Shown here in pieces: positions 17,097 to 26,442 of a DNA stretch of 64,000 bases; the stretch's first letter is position 1, and every line of letters starts with the position of its first letter. The notes under the pieces are model-generated. The model saw only the letters and a list, made by a program, of their open reading frames with translations, had not been told where the DNA came from and ran no database searches. The translations under genes and the position numbers were made by a program. Source of the DNA: Larkinella rosea (GTDB lineage: Bacteria; Bacteroidota; Bacteroidia; Cytophagales; Spirosomataceae); contig NZ_RQJO01000008.1 of NCBI RefSeq assembly GCF_003858635.1, positions 434,001 to 498,000 on the forward strand, in the 5' to 3' direction.

Positions 17097-20000
17097 ATGC
17101 AACGCTATCTCTTTCTCCTGATTCCACTGGCGGCCTCGCTGGTTTGGGCCGTGGGACATAAAACATCCGCCCCGAAATTGTTTCGGCGGCTACCAGCGTC
17201 ACAAACGGGGATTACGTTTAATAACCGGATTCAGGAATCGGATTCGGTGAATATTCTTCGCTTTGAATACCTCTACAACGGTGGGGGCGTCGGTATTGGC
17301 GACTTCAACAACGATGGCTGGCAGGATATTTTTTTTACGGGAAATCAGGTGTCTTCCCGCTTGTATCTCAGTCAGGGAAAAACCGGCGAAACGCCCCTTC
17401 ATTTTGAGGACGTAACGGATTCGGCGGGTGTATCGACGCAGGCCTGGTGTACGGGCGTCACGATTGTCGACCTCAATCAGGACGGCTGGCAGGACATCTA
17501 CGTGAGTGTCGCCGGTTACGATAAAGACACGGTCAAACGGGCTAATCTGCTGTTTATCAATCAGACCAAAAAGAAAGGTGATCCGGTCCGGTTTCAGGAA
17601 CAGGCTCGCGAATACGGCCTGAACGACATGGGCTACAGCACCCAAACCGCGTTCTTCGATTACGACCACGATGGCGACCTGGATGCGTACGTGCTGACCA
17701 ACGCCCTGGACCGTTACAACCGCAACGCCTTACGCCCCAAGATGGTAAACGGTGAAGCTCCCAGTAACGATCGGCTGTATCGAAACGACGGGTATGGGGC
17801 GGAGGGAGGAAAGTACGGAGAAGCTAATCCTCGGACCTCCGCCCCATGCCCCACACCACACTTCACCAACAGCACCCGCGAAGCGGGAATTTTGACGGAG
17901 GGGTATGGATTGGGTATTGCGATTGCGGATCTGAACGGCGATGGCTGGGAGGATGTATATTGCGCCAACGATTTTCTGTCGAACGATTTAATCTGGGTTA
18001 ACAATCAGGATGGTACGTTCACTAACCGGGCGGCCGATTACCTGAAACACCAGACCCACAACGCCATGGGCGTCGATATTGCTGACATCAACAACGACCG
18101 GCTGCCCGATATCATGGTGGTCGATATGTTGCCCAACACGAACCAGCGTCAGAAAATGATGTTGCCGGGTTACAATTACGACCGCTTTCGCATGGATTTG
18201 CAAATGGGTTACCAGCCGCAGTACATGCGAAATACGTTGCAGTTGGGCGTAGGGTATGGCGCAGAAGAGAAGCGGCTAAGGGAAACTAAAAATAGCAGAA
18301 TTTTCCCCCCTTTGACCCATCCCCAAAACGCCACCCCCTCTGCTCCAACCCCACGGCCTCCTGTCGCTTCCCCGCTTTTCTCGGAAATTTCTCAACTGGC
18401 GGGCGTGGATAAAACGGATTGGAGCTGGGCTCCGCTATTCGCTGATTTTGATAATGATGGCTACCGGGATTTATTCATTACGAATGGTTACCGGCGTGAT
18501 GTTACAAATCTGGATTTTACCGCTTACCTGGCTGATTTACACGCTGGCGGTTTTGGGGATATGCAGGAAAAAAATGTAAAAGCCTACCAAAAGCTGCTGG
18601 AGCTTCCCGATATAAAACTGGCCGATTTCTGCTATCGGAACCGAGGTGGAGAGGGCAATCTGGCGTTTGAAGACGTCTCCAGCCAATGGGGTTTTGAAGC
18701 TCTCAATTTCTCAAATGGGGCCGCCTATGCCGATTTGGATCATGACGGCGATTTGGATTTGGTCATCAATGCCATTGATGATGAAGCGTTTGTGTATGAA
18801 AATGGCTCGGAACCAGGAAATTCCTGGGTTCGATTCGGGTTTGAGCGAAGTCCGGCGCAGGGAACCCGCGTCAATGTATACCACGGGAATCAGATGCAAA
18901 CGGCCGAATTCAATCCAACGCGAGGCTATGTATCGTCGGTAGAGCCGTACCTGCATTTTGGCCTGGGCAATACGTCAACTATTGATTCGGTTGAAGTGAT
19001 TTGGAACGATGGAACGTATCAGGTGCTTCGAAATGTAAAGCCCAATCAGTTGCTGCGCGTTGCCTACCAGCCGACCGGAATGTACAAACCGCATCATGCC
19101 GCAACGCGCGCGTATTTTCGGGAAGTCTCCGCTGCCGGGCTGGGCCTGGATTACGTTCATGTCGAAAGCGAGTTCAACGATTTTGCCCAGGCGCCCTTAT
19201 TGCCCCAAAAATACTCCCAAAATGGTCCACCGATGGCGGTTGTTGATGTAGACGGGAATGGCCTGGATGACATCTACGTCGGGTCGGATTTTGGTCAGAA
19301 AAGTTACCTGTATTTTCAGCAGTCCAATGGGCATTTTACGAAAAAGGAACTTCCGAAAGGCGTGAATCAGGAAGACACGGGCGCTTTATTTTTCGACGCC
19401 GACCAGGATGGAGACCCGGATTTGTATGTCGTCAGTGGTGGCAGTCACGCAGAAGGCTCATCGGAAGCCTATCAGGATCGACTTTACCTGAACGATGGAA
19501 TAGGAAACCTGAGCCTGTCCAATCAGGCATTACCCCTTATCAATACAAGCGGCTCCTGCATCGCGGCCTGTGATGTTGACCAGGATGGCGATCTTGACCT
19601 GTTTCGGGGCAGTCGACTCATTCCGGGCAACTTTCCGATGCCCCCGAAAAGTTTTCTGCTCAAAAACGAACATGGGCGTTTTATCGACGTGACCGCCCAG
19701 GTAGCTCCTGAACTCCAGAACATTGGTTTGGTGACGTTTGCCGTCTGGGCCGATTTCAATAAGGATGGTTGGCAGGATTTAGCCCTGAGTGGCGAATGGA
19801 TGCCCGTTACGATTTTATGGGGGCAGAGGGCTTTGGGCAAAGAGAAAGCTTTGGGGAAGTATGCACTGCATTCCACACCCTCAGCCCAAAGCCCTCTGCC
19901 TTTCGCCCCCGGCTGGTGGAATACGCTGGTAGCTGCGGATTTTGATAACGATGGCGATATGGATTTGATGGCTGGAAATCTGGGGCTAAATTCCAAATAC

Positions 20001-20609
20001 AAAGCCTTGCCAGAAGAACCGGTGGAGTTATTTGCCGCCGATTTTGATAAGAATGGACGTATCGATCCGATCATGACGTACTATAATAATGGACAACAGT
20101 GGATCCGACAAACCCGCGATTTGCTAACTGCGCAAATTCCCTCCCTGAAGCGCCGTTTCCCGAATTTTGAGACCTACGCGAATACCACCTTTAAAGAGTC
20201 ATTTACCGAAGAGGAACGCAAATCAGCCTATCACCTGAAGGCGACCGAATTTCAGAGTATGTATTTTGAAAATACCGGTACTGGATTCAAGGCTCATCTA
20301 CTTCCGCAGGAAACCCAATTTGCACCGGTTTACGGTATTTTAGTGGAGGATTTTAACCGGGATGGCTATAAGGATGCTTTACTCATCGGCAACTCGTATG
20401 CCTCAGAAACCATCGGCGGCTGGTATGATGCCTCGAAAGGCACGCTTTTGCTGGGTAAAGGTCAGGGAAAATTTGAGGTTTGTAAACACACTGGTTTCCA
20501 GGCGGATAAAGAGGGGAAAACAATCATTTCCATCCGTCGAAAAGACGGAAAAAAACTGATCATTTTCAGTACTATTAACGATCGGTTGCAGGTATACTGT
20601 TCAGATTAA
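17097..20609 (+). CDS. large secreted VCBS/FG-GAP repeat protein with ASPIC/UnbV domain (CRTAC1-like)
   Basis: A 1170-residue protein with an N-terminal hydrophobic signal (YLFLLIPLAASLVWAVG). At least thirteen calcium-loop repeats of type DxNxDGxxD are visible (for example DFNNDGWQDIFF, DLNQDGWQDIYV, DYDHDGDLDAYV, DFDNDGYRDLFI, DVDQDGDLDLFR, DFNRDGYKDALL), giving one or two beta-propellers. An ASPIC/UnbV segment (GTRVNVYHG ... YLHFGLGNTSTIDSVEVIW, about 583-645) lies in the middle. Such proteins commonly accompany SusCD loci in Bacteroidota and are thought to bind glycans or other surface ligands; the function is not established. Odd feature: three stretches (about residues 232-251, 385-427 and 908-938) are low-complexity inserts in otherwise conserved repeats, and two of them are encoded by near-perfect DNA palindromes (see separate entries). 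Confidence 0.9.
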   Translation: MQRYLFLLIPLAASLVWAVGHKTSAPKLFRRLPASQTGITFNNRIQESDSVNILRFEYLYNGGGVGIGDFNNDGWQDIFFTGNQVSSRLYLSQGKTGETPLHFEDVTDSAGVSTQAWCTGVTIVDLNQDGWQDIYVSVAGYDKDTVKRANLLFINQTKKKGDPVRFQEQAREYGLNDMGYSTQTAFFDYDHDGDLDAYVLTNALDRYNRNALRPKMVNGEAPSNDRLYRNDGYGAEGGKYGEANPRTSAPCPTPHFTNSTREAGILTEGYGLGIAIADLNGDGWEDVYCANDFLSNDLIWVNNQDGTFTNRAADYLKHQTHNAMGVDIADINNDRLPDIMVVDMLPNTNQRQKMMLPGYNYDRFRMDLQMGYQPQYMRNTLQLGVGYGAEEKRLRETKNSRIFPPLTHPQNATPSAPTPRPPVASPLFSEISQLAGVDKTDWSWAPLFADFDNDGYRDLFITNGYRRDVTNLDFTAYLADLHAGGFGDMQEKNVKAYQKLLELPDIKLADFCYRNRGGEGNLAFEDVSSQWGFEALNFSNGAAYADLDHDGDLDLVINAIDDEAFVYENGSEPGNSWVRFGFERSPAQGTRVNVYHGNQMQTAEFNPTRGYVSSVEPYLHFGLGNTSTIDSVEVIWNDGTYQVLRNVKPNQLLRVAYQPTGMYKPHHAATRAYFREVSAAGLGLDYVHVESEFNDFAQAPLLPQKYSQNGPPMAVVDVDGNGLDDIYVGSDFGQKSYLYFQQSNGHFTKKELPKGVNQEDTGALFFDADQDGDPDLYVVSGGSHAEGSSEAYQDRLYLNDGIGNLSLSNQALPLINTSGSCIAACDVDQDGDLDLFRGSRLIPGNFPMPPKSFLLKNEHGRFIDVTAQVAPELQNIGLVTFAVWADFNKDGWQDLALSGEWMPVTILWGQRALGKEKALGKYALHSTPSAQSPLPFAPGWWNTLVAADFDNDGDMDLMAGNLGLNSKYKALPEEPVELFAADFDKNGRIDPIMTYYNNGQQWIRQTRDLLTAQIPSLKRRFPNFETYANTTFKESFTEEERKSAYHLKATEFQSMYFENTGTGFKAHLLPQETQFAPVYGILVEDFNRDGYKDALLIGNSYASETIGGWYDASKGTLLLGKGQGKFEVCKHTGFQADKEGKTIISIRRKDGKKLIIFSTINDRLQVYCSD
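17790..17851. repeat. in-frame palindromic insert 1 in the VCBS gene
   Basis: ATGGGGCGGAGG (17794-17805) and its exact complement CCTCCGCCCCAT (17836-17847) bracket a 30-nt loop. The pairing extends to about 16 bp with one G-U. In protein it replaces the short linker usually found between YRNDG and HFTN by a foreign-looking GYGAEGGKYGEANPRTSAPC stretch. The reading frame is kept. Confidence 0.7.
18250..18381. other. low-complexity in-frame insert 2 in the VCBS gene, decayed palindrome
   Basis: Between MRNTLQL and FSEISQLAG the expected few-residue linker is replaced by about 40 residues rich in Pro, Arg and Ala. The start (GGGTATGGCGCAGA) resembles the start of insert 1 (GGGTATGGGGCGGA). The far end contains CCGCTTTTCTC, a rough complement of GAGAAGCGG near the start. 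Pairing is poor, so this is called only a likely decayed relative. Confidence 0.4.
19822..19900. repeat. in-frame palindromic insert 3 in the VCBS gene
   Basis: A perfect 17-bp inverted repeat (GGCAGAGGGCTTTGGGC at 19822-19838; complement at 19884-19900) with a 45-nt middle that itself can fold (TGCA/TGCA core). It encodes a low-complexity stretch, GQRALGKEKALGKYALHS and so on, between EWMPVTIL and GWWNTLVAADFDNDGDMD, where the family normally has a short variable loop. Confidence 0.72.
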
Positions 20610-21374
20610 CCAGTGAATCAGCCAGGTATCTGACTAAAGATGGGTATTTGTGCTCAGTAATGGGAGGATGTTTTACCGGAGTCTTTGGTGCTTCAGACTT
20701 TCCGGTTTTTATACTTTGTCCCGTCAAAAAACGATGCCTTTCTGAAACCCATTTGATTGTTGAGACCCTGATCTTGCAAGGCATTTGCCGGGTAATGGAA
20801 ATCAAAGCCCAGCAGCTTTACAGGTATACGCAACAACTTTAGAAAAATGTTCCCAGTGACTTATCATTCCTCCGTTGATCAACCTATGGAACGGGCTCTG
20901 CTAAGCGGGACGCCTACAAGCAAATCATTCCCCGCCAACAGCATCAGCACAGTAAGTGCAAGCAGCATACTAACCACATTGAGCGCTTTATCTGCACATT
21001 ACGCCAACGGACGGCCCGGCTGGTACAGTTGAGATTATCTTTTTCCAAAAAACGTGACAATCATATCCTGACAATTCGATTCTTTGTCGCTAACGACAAT
21101 CTATCATTACAATTTTAGGACTACCAAAGAGCTATCATTTTAGGGTAATCCTTAGTAAAAATGGGTGAAGATCGAAAATTTGACTCAACTGTTCGGGAAA
21201 TCTAGTCAATGGGTAAGGACAACAAGGCACCAAATGTATTCTTTTCTAACAATAAGGTTCATTTTCTGGTTAGCCATTCGTCAAATTAGTTGGTAGGATA
21301 AAGCCATTGGCCATTGCTCGAAATGATCAGACAATGATTTTTACACACAAATTTTCTTCAATGACCAAAATCCA
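20610..21374. other. 765-bp intergenic region without a convincing gene
   Basis: Short open frames here (up to about 76 codons) have no recognisable domain, no coding-like composition and no good start signals. An imperfect direct repeat, CTATCATT...TTTTAGG...TAnCC, occurs at 21101-21125 and 21132-21151, about 225-275 bp before the oxidoreductase operon. No terminator with a clean stem was found after the VCBS gene. Confidence 0.6.
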
Positions 21375-22157
21375 ATGGACGAACACGAATCACCTGAACT
21401 GACGGAGGATGAAAAGCAGTTGTTTGCCGACCTGATGCCCGAAGACCTGACTGAAATTATGGATAAGGGGGTTAATCGGCGCCACTTCCTCAAATTGATG
21501 ACTCTGGCGGGAGGAGGCATCCTGGCGGCCCAATCAGCAGTGGCGGAACAGGTACTGACCCGGTCATCCAGTGAAACGCTCCCGACCGAACTCGTTCCGG
21601 ACAGCCTCGAAAATGCGGTTACTGTAGCTTGCAAGGTCAACGGCAAGGCCCGTACGTTCACCATCGATTCACGCATGACGCTGCTGGATACGTTACGGGA
21701 ACGGCTGGACCTCACCGGCTCCAAAAAAGGCTGCGACCACGGTCAGTGTGGAGCTTGTACGGTGATTGTTAACGGAAGTCGGGTGTTATCGTGTCTAACG
21801 CTGGCCGCAAGTTGTGCGGGGAAAACCGTGCAAACGATTGAGGGATTGGCGCAGGGAAATCGGCTTCATCCGATGCAGGAGGCTTTTCTGAAACACGACG
21901 GTTTCCAGTGTGGCTTTTGTACACCCGGCCAGATTTGCTCGGCGGTGGCCCTGCTCGACGAAGCAAAGAAAGGCCACGCCAGCTACGTTACCGGCAACTT
22001 GCGGCCGCCTGTGGGACCGGTCAAACTCTCCAATGAAGAAATTCGGGAGCGGATGTCGGGCAATATTTGCCGGTGCGGTGCTTACCCCAATATTGTGGCC
22101 GCCATTCAGGAAGTGCATAGCGGCCAGTCCGTTGAGCAGGTTTTCCGCTCGGTCTAA
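21375..22157 (+). CDS. periplasmic aldehyde oxidoreductase, [2Fe-2S] subunit (PaoA-type)
   Basis: A 260-residue protein with an unusually long acidic N terminus, then a twin-arginine-like signal (NRRHFLKL, Arg35-Arg36, followed by MTLAGGGILAAQSAVA). The iron-sulfur domain has the plant-ferredoxin-type cluster ligands Cys120, Cys125, Cys128 and Cys140. The helical domain has the second cluster motif CGFCTPGQ (Cys179, Cys182) ... CRCG (Cys232, Cys234). This is the small subunit of xanthine-oxidase-family enzymes; the Tat signal suggests that the folded heterotrimer is carried to the periplasm by this subunit. It is the first gene of a three-gene operon (gaps of 19 and 18 nt). Confidence 0.93.
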   Translation: MDEHESPELTEDEKQLFADLMPEDLTEIMDKGVNRRHFLKLMTLAGGGILAAQSAVAEQVLTRSSSETLPTELVPDSLENAVTVACKVNGKARTFTIDSRMTLLDTLRERLDLTGSKKGCDHGQCGACTVIVNGSRVLSCLTLAASCAGKTVQTIEGLAQGNRLHPMQEAFLKHDGFQCGFCTPGQICSAVALLDEAKKGHASYVTGNLRPPVGPVKLSNEEIRERMSGNICRCGAYPNIVAAIQEVHSGQSVEQVFRSV

Positions 22158-22176
22158 CCCCTATCAATCGTATCCC

Positions 22177-23184
22177 ATGAGACCTTTTACCTATACCCGG
22201 GCCACAGATGCGACGTCCGCGATCAAGCTGCTGGCCGAGAACCCCCATGCCAAATTTCTGGCGGGAGGTACCAACCTGCTGGATCTGATGAAGGAGGATG
22301 TTGAACGACCCACGGCGCTGATCGACATTTCGGACTTGGATTTGAACGATATCAAACCCATCACCGCCGGAGTAAATCAGGGCGGTATTTCGCTAGGCGG
22401 ACTTGGTAAAAACACCGACGCGGCCAATCATCCGTTGGTGCGGCAGCATTACCCCTTGCTGTCGCAGGCCATTCTGGCGGGCGCATCGGGCCAGATTCGG
22501 AACATGGCGACCAACGGCGGGAATCTGTTGCAACGGACCCGCTGCCCGTATTTTTACGAAGTGGCCATGCCCTGCAACAAACGCGAACCGGGAACGGGTT
22601 GTGGTGCCCGTGACGGCATCAACCGGATGCACGCGATCTTTGGCTGGTCGGAGCACTGCGTAGCGGTGTATCCATCCGATCTGGCCGTTGCGCTAACGGC
22701 ACTCGATGCCGGGGTCATCGTCCGAAGCGCCAACGGGCAGCAACGCAGGATCCCGATTGCTGATTTTTACCGACTGCCGGGCGATGAGCCCGAAAAAGAC
22801 ACCAACCTGCCGCACGGTGAGCTGATTACCGCTATCGAACTGCCAAAGAACCGGTTCGCGAATCAGTCGTATTACCTGAAAGTCCGCGACCGGGCTTCGT
22901 ATGCCTTTGCTCTGGTATCCGTTGCAGCGGCTTTAGAAACCGAAGGGAATACGATCAAACAGGCGCGCATTGCCATGGGTGGAGTGGCGCACAAGCCCTG
23001 GCGGGCCCTGAAAGCCGAGCAAATGCTGGTGGGTAAAGAGGCCACAGAGGCTAATTTTAAACTGGCTGCCGACGCCGAAATGGCCGATGCCAAACCGTTG
23101 ACACATAATGCGTTCAAAGTAGAATTGGGAAATCGAAGCATCGTTCTGGCCTTGCGGATGGCCGTCAACGGCGGCAAAGCCTGA
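22177..23184 (+). CDS. aldehyde oxidoreductase FAD-binding subunit (PaoB-type, with extra [4Fe-4S] cysteines)
   Basis: A 335-residue xanthine-dehydrogenase subunit M. The ATG at 22177 begins MRPFTYTRATDATSAIKLLA, the normal N terminus; an upstream in-frame ATG at 21910 lies within the previous gene. FAD-binding motifs FLAGGTNLLDLM (about 27-38) and IRNMATNGGNLLQRTRC (about 107-123) are clear. Four cysteines (Cys123, Cys133, Cys142, Cys161) in the order C..PC..GCGA..HC match the additional [4Fe-4S] cluster known from PaoB of E. coli. Electrons pass from the Mo centre through the Fe-S clusters to FAD. Confidence 0.93.
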   Translation: MRPFTYTRATDATSAIKLLAENPHAKFLAGGTNLLDLMKEDVERPTALIDISDLDLNDIKPITAGVNQGGISLGGLGKNTDAANHPLVRQHYPLLSQAILAGASGQIRNMATNGGNLLQRTRCPYFYEVAMPCNKREPGTGCGARDGINRMHAIFGWSEHCVAVYPSDLAVALTALDAGVIVRSANGQQRRIPIADFYRLPGDEPEKDTNLPHGELITAIELPKNRFANQSYYLKVRDRASYAFALVSVAAALETEGNTIKQARIAMGGVAHKPWRALKAEQMLVGKEATEANFKLAADAEMADAKPLTHNAFKVELGNRSIVLALRMAVNGGKA

Positions 23185-23202
23185 ACGTAACGTACTAAAT
23201 CC

Positions 23203-25329
23203 ATGAAGGAGGTAACTAAAGTAACCGGTACACCCATCAACCGCATTGACGGCATCGCCAAGGTGACCGGCAAAGCGCCTTATTCGATGGATCATCCGGT
23301 GAAGAATCCGGCGTATGCCATTCTGTTCAAAAGCACTGTTGCTGCGGGCAAAATTCAGGCTATCGACATGACAGCCGCGGAGAAAGCGCCGGGCGTGATC
23401 GCAATTATCACCCATCAAAATGCCCCGAAACTAAACGTCAAAGGGGGACTGCGCGGAGGAGCTTTGCTACAAAGTCCGGAGATTGAGTTTTTCGGGCAGC
23501 ACATTGGCATTGTCGTGGCCGAAACCTTTGAGCAGGCCCGGTATGCATCGCGTCTCATCCAGGTTACCTACGATAAAAAGGAACCGAAAGTCGATTTCGA
23601 AAAACTGGCCGGCCAGGCCCGTCTGCCCAAGGATAAAGAGAAAGCCGACGCCCGACGGGGCGATGTACAAACGGCGCTCCGCCAGGCTACTTACAAAGTG
23701 GAGGAAGTGTACGAAACACCCATCGAACATCACCATCCCATGGAACCCCATGCCACGATTGCCGAATGGAATGGCGACCATGTTACCCTGTACAACAGTG
23801 CGCAGATCGTGAACGGAGCGCAGACGGCCACGGCAGCTACCCTGAACCTGAAACCGGAGCAGGTGCGGATCGTCTCCCCTTACATTGGGGGCGGATTTGG
23901 GTCCAAAGGCGGGCAATGGGCGAATCTGGCGCTGGCAGCCGTAGCGGCCAAACACGTAAACCGCCCGGTGAAACTGGCCCTGACGCGTCAGCAGATGGTC
24001 AACTCTGTCGGGATGCGGCAGCACAATCGTCAAAAAATCAGCCTGGCCGCTACGGCCGACGGCAAGTTAACCGCGCTGGCCCACGAGACGACGACCCACT
24101 GCGCCATCAACGACGAGTTTGTCGAGCCCTGTGGCGACTGCTCGAAAGTCATGTACGACACGCCCAATTCACTCATTACTTACCGGGTAGTGCCCATGAA
24201 CCTGATTCTGCCAACTTACACGCGGGGTCCTGGCAAATCGACGGGTAGTTTTGCTCTTGAGTCAGCGATGGACGAGCTGGCCTATAAACTCAAAATGGAC
24301 CCGATTGCGTTTCGGATCAAAAACGAACCCGATCGCGATCCGTCCAATGGCAAACCCTGGTCGTCACGCGCCACGGTTCAATGCCTTCAGGAAGGCGCCA
24401 AAGCGTTTGGCTGGGAAAACCGCAAGTCCGAACCCCGCCAAAACCAGCAGGGCAATTACTGGATTGGGTACGGCGTCGCAGCCGGAACGTATCCCGCCCA
24501 CCAGCGTCCTACCTCGGCTTTGGTAAAGCTGAAACGCACGGGAGACCACGTAGCAGCCACCGTTGAGCTGGCCGCTGCGGATCTGGGTACCGGCACGTAC
24601 ACCATCCTGACGCAAACGGCCGCCGATGCGCTGGGCCTGCCGATTCAAAACGTGAAAGTAAACATTGGCGACTCCAGCCTGCCACCGGCTGCCGGAGCGG
24701 TGGGGTCGGTGGGAGCGGCCAGTTACGCTAATGCAGTGAACGATGCGTGTGTAAAATTGACGCAGGAACTGGTGGTTAAATCCGGCAAGCAGTTTTTTGT
24801 CCGCCCCACGGCCGCCCAGTTGATGCGCTCTGAAAAAATAACGGACTACCAGACGCGCGTTGACAGCAAGCCACCGGAAAGTGCCGAAGCCTATTCGGCC
24901 CACAGTTTCAACGCCAATTTTGCGGAAGTAGCCGTCCACCAATCAACGGGGATGATTCGGGTAAACCGGTTTCTGGCGGTGACGGGTGCGGGAACGATTC
25001 TGAATCCCAAAACCGCCCGCTCGCAGATAATCGGCGGCAACGTTTGGGGCATTGGCATGGCGCTGACGGAGGAATCGGTGGTTGATCCGCGCTGGGGCAA
25101 TTTCGTCACCCGCTCCCTGGCCGATTACCACGTTCCGACCCACTTAGACATCGGCCATCTGGACGCTATTTTTATTAATGAAAAAGATGAACACGTCAAC
25201 ACCCTGGGTGTCAAAGGCATCGGTGAAGTGGGTATTGTCGCTGTTGCCGCTGCCGTAGCCAATGCGGTTTTCAACGCGACCGGCAAACGGATTCGCGAAC
25301 TGCCCATCACTCCAGACAAGGTGTTGTAG
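23203..25329 (+). CDS. aldehyde oxidoreductase molybdenum cofactor-binding subunit (PaoC-type)
   Basis: A 708-residue catalytic subunit of the xanthine oxidase family. The N-terminal a/b hammerhead domain (RIDGIAKVTGKAPYSMD) is followed by the Mo-cofactor-binding domain with SPYIGGGFGSKGG (about 225-237), RGPGKSTGSFALE and VGSVGAASYANAVNDAC. The C-terminal VKGIGEVGI contains the invariant active-site Glu675. It oxidises aldehydes (or N-heterocycles) to acids with water as oxygen donor; the substrate is not readable from sequence. No signal peptide of its own, as in PaoC, so it likely travels with the Tat subunit. The MocA/PaoD-like chaperone that inserts the cofactor is not next to it. Confidence 0.93.
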   Translation: MKEVTKVTGTPINRIDGIAKVTGKAPYSMDHPVKNPAYAILFKSTVAAGKIQAIDMTAAEKAPGVIAIITHQNAPKLNVKGGLRGGALLQSPEIEFFGQHIGIVVAETFEQARYASRLIQVTYDKKEPKVDFEKLAGQARLPKDKEKADARRGDVQTALRQATYKVEEVYETPIEHHHPMEPHATIAEWNGDHVTLYNSAQIVNGAQTATAATLNLKPEQVRIVSPYIGGGFGSKGGQWANLALAAVAAKHVNRPVKLALTRQQMVNSVGMRQHNRQKISLAATADGKLTALAHETTTHCAINDEFVEPCGDCSKVMYDTPNSLITYRVVPMNLILPTYTRGPGKSTGSFALESAMDELAYKLKMDPIAFRIKNEPDRDPSNGKPWSSRATVQCLQEGAKAFGWENRKSEPRQNQQGNYWIGYGVAAGTYPAHQRPTSALVKLKRTGDHVAATVELAAADLGTGTYTILTQTAADALGLPIQNVKVNIGDSSLPPAAGAVGSVGAASYANAVNDACVKLTQELVVKSGKQFFVRPTAAQLMRSEKITDYQTRVDSKPPESAEAYSAHSFNANFAEVAVHQSTGMIRVNRFLAVTGAGTILNPKTARSQIIGGNVWGIGMALTEESVVDPRWGNFVTRSLADYHVPTHLDIGHLDAIFINEKDEHVNTLGVKGIGEVGIVAVAAAVANAVFNATGKRIRELPITPDKVL

Positions 25330-25337
25330 TGCTGAAT

Positions 25338-25368
25338 ATGTCTGGTGATTGATTCAATCACCAGACAT
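25338..25368 (+). terminator. hairpin after the aldehyde oxidoreductase operon, probable terminator
   Basis: A perfect 15-bp inverted repeat with a single-base centre: ATGTCTGGTGATTGA (25338-25352) and TCAATCACCAGACAT (25354-25368). It starts 8 nt after the last stop codon. There is no T-run, so it could be a cruciform, a processing site or a terminator of the non-classical type common in Bacteroidota. Confidence 0.55.
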
Positions 25369-25781
25369 AGCCCAGGCTTGATGACAATCGTGGACGGTCG
25401 AAGCCGCTCCTAAGCATTTGAGCAGTGCTTTCCACGGGCAACCGGTTCGGATTCGATACTAGATGGCGGCAAACATTTGCTGATTGGGTTTCGTTTCTCG
25501 GCCTGCTTTGCCACTTTTTAGTGGCTGAGGGAACAAAGGTTTAACAGCCAACCAAAGGAGTTAGGTGGTAAATAATCAGAATTTATTTCATGAACGTAGT
25601 TGAAAGCCTGCATAGGAGTAAGATTGTGATGTCAGATACCACAAAATTGCGCCATTGGTCAGGCTTTCCCTATTTTCGGATAGACTCTTAATAACTTAAC
25701 ACCGCTTTGTAAATTGTTTCCGTGTAATGCAGTAGAACGAGTATATGAAAAGGTATTGTGGCAACGGCTTTCCGGCCGGAT
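25369..25781. other. 413-bp intergenic region with no gene seen
   Basis: Lies between the convergent oxidoreductase operon and the YHS gene. No frame over 60 codons, no RNA gene and no insertion-sequence ends were recognised. Confidence 0.6.
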
Positions 25782-26228
25782 TTATTTTTTCTCCTTCACC
25801 TCCACCCAGCTTTTATCCGCTTTCTGAATATAACCGGGCCGGTCTTTGTCCCATTCCGTGCGTACTTTCTGATTGTAGTTGAAATATAATTTGTTGTCGA
25901 CGATGGTCCAGGCGTCGGCTTCCGTAGGTGCTTTGTAACCTCTTGACATGCCGAAGGCACAATAACCGCCATACTGTGGGGCAAATCGTTCGGGTTCGGC
26001 CTTAAAAGCCGTTCGGTTTTTCTCGCTCGCAAATTGCCAGTTGGCACCCTGCCAGGACCAGGTGAAATCAGAACTACCCATAACGGGTTTGCCTTCGGTA
26101 AAGTAACCCACGGGATCATAGCCGCCAATGGCTTTGTCGTCCTTCGAAAAGATGGCGGGTTTCTGGGCAAAGGTCGTGGTAACAACGAATAAAAGAATAG
26201 CTGTTAGGCGAAAAAAGTTTGCTTGCAT
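25782..26228 (-). CDS. secreted YHS-domain protein
   Basis: A 148-residue protein with a signal peptide (FRLTAILLFVVTTTFAQ). The YHS core shows AIGGYDPVGYFTEGKPVMG (about 33-51) and the conserved PQYGGYCAFGMSRGY block with its Cys near residue 92. YHS domains were named for a Tyr-His-Ser motif and occur in heavy-metal ATPases and secreted Bacteroidota proteins, where metal binding is suspected. A paralogue of the same layout lies at 34737-35243 on the other strand. It stands alone on its strand, 214 nt from the next gene upstream. Confidence 0.88.
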   Translation of the reverse strand: MQANFFRLTAILLFVVTTTFAQKPAIFSKDDKAIGGYDPVGYFTEGKPVMGSSDFTWSWQGANWQFASEKNRTAFKAEPERFAPQYGGYCAFGMSRGYKAPTEADAWTIVDNKLYFNYNQKVRTEWDKDRPGYIQKADKSWVEVKEKK

Positions 26229-26442
26229 GATTGGTTTGGAGGTTGAAATTTAATTGGTAAGATGTTATTTATCAGTTAGTTGCTTTGTTTTTGGGTCGGT
26301 TAGTTGCAATAAAACCGCCTTGACATCATTGTGTCAGGTCCAGGGAATAAAGTCATCGCAGGTTTGTTGTTGCATACCGTTTTGGCAAAAAATAGCCATC
26401 CAACTCCTGCCAGCCCAATCAAATAGCTTCGTTTGCGTTTCA

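Noticed and set aside
18250-18381. Frameshift or pseudogene within the VCBS gene
   Set aside because: The frame stays open and conserved repeats resume in frame on both sides, so it is an in-frame insert.
20648-21032. Two short open frames (64 and 61 codons) after the VCBS gene
   Set aside because: No domain, no start signal and no coding-like composition.
25369-25781. Remnant of a transposase or other gene
   Set aside because: Translations contain frequent stops and no recognisable motif.
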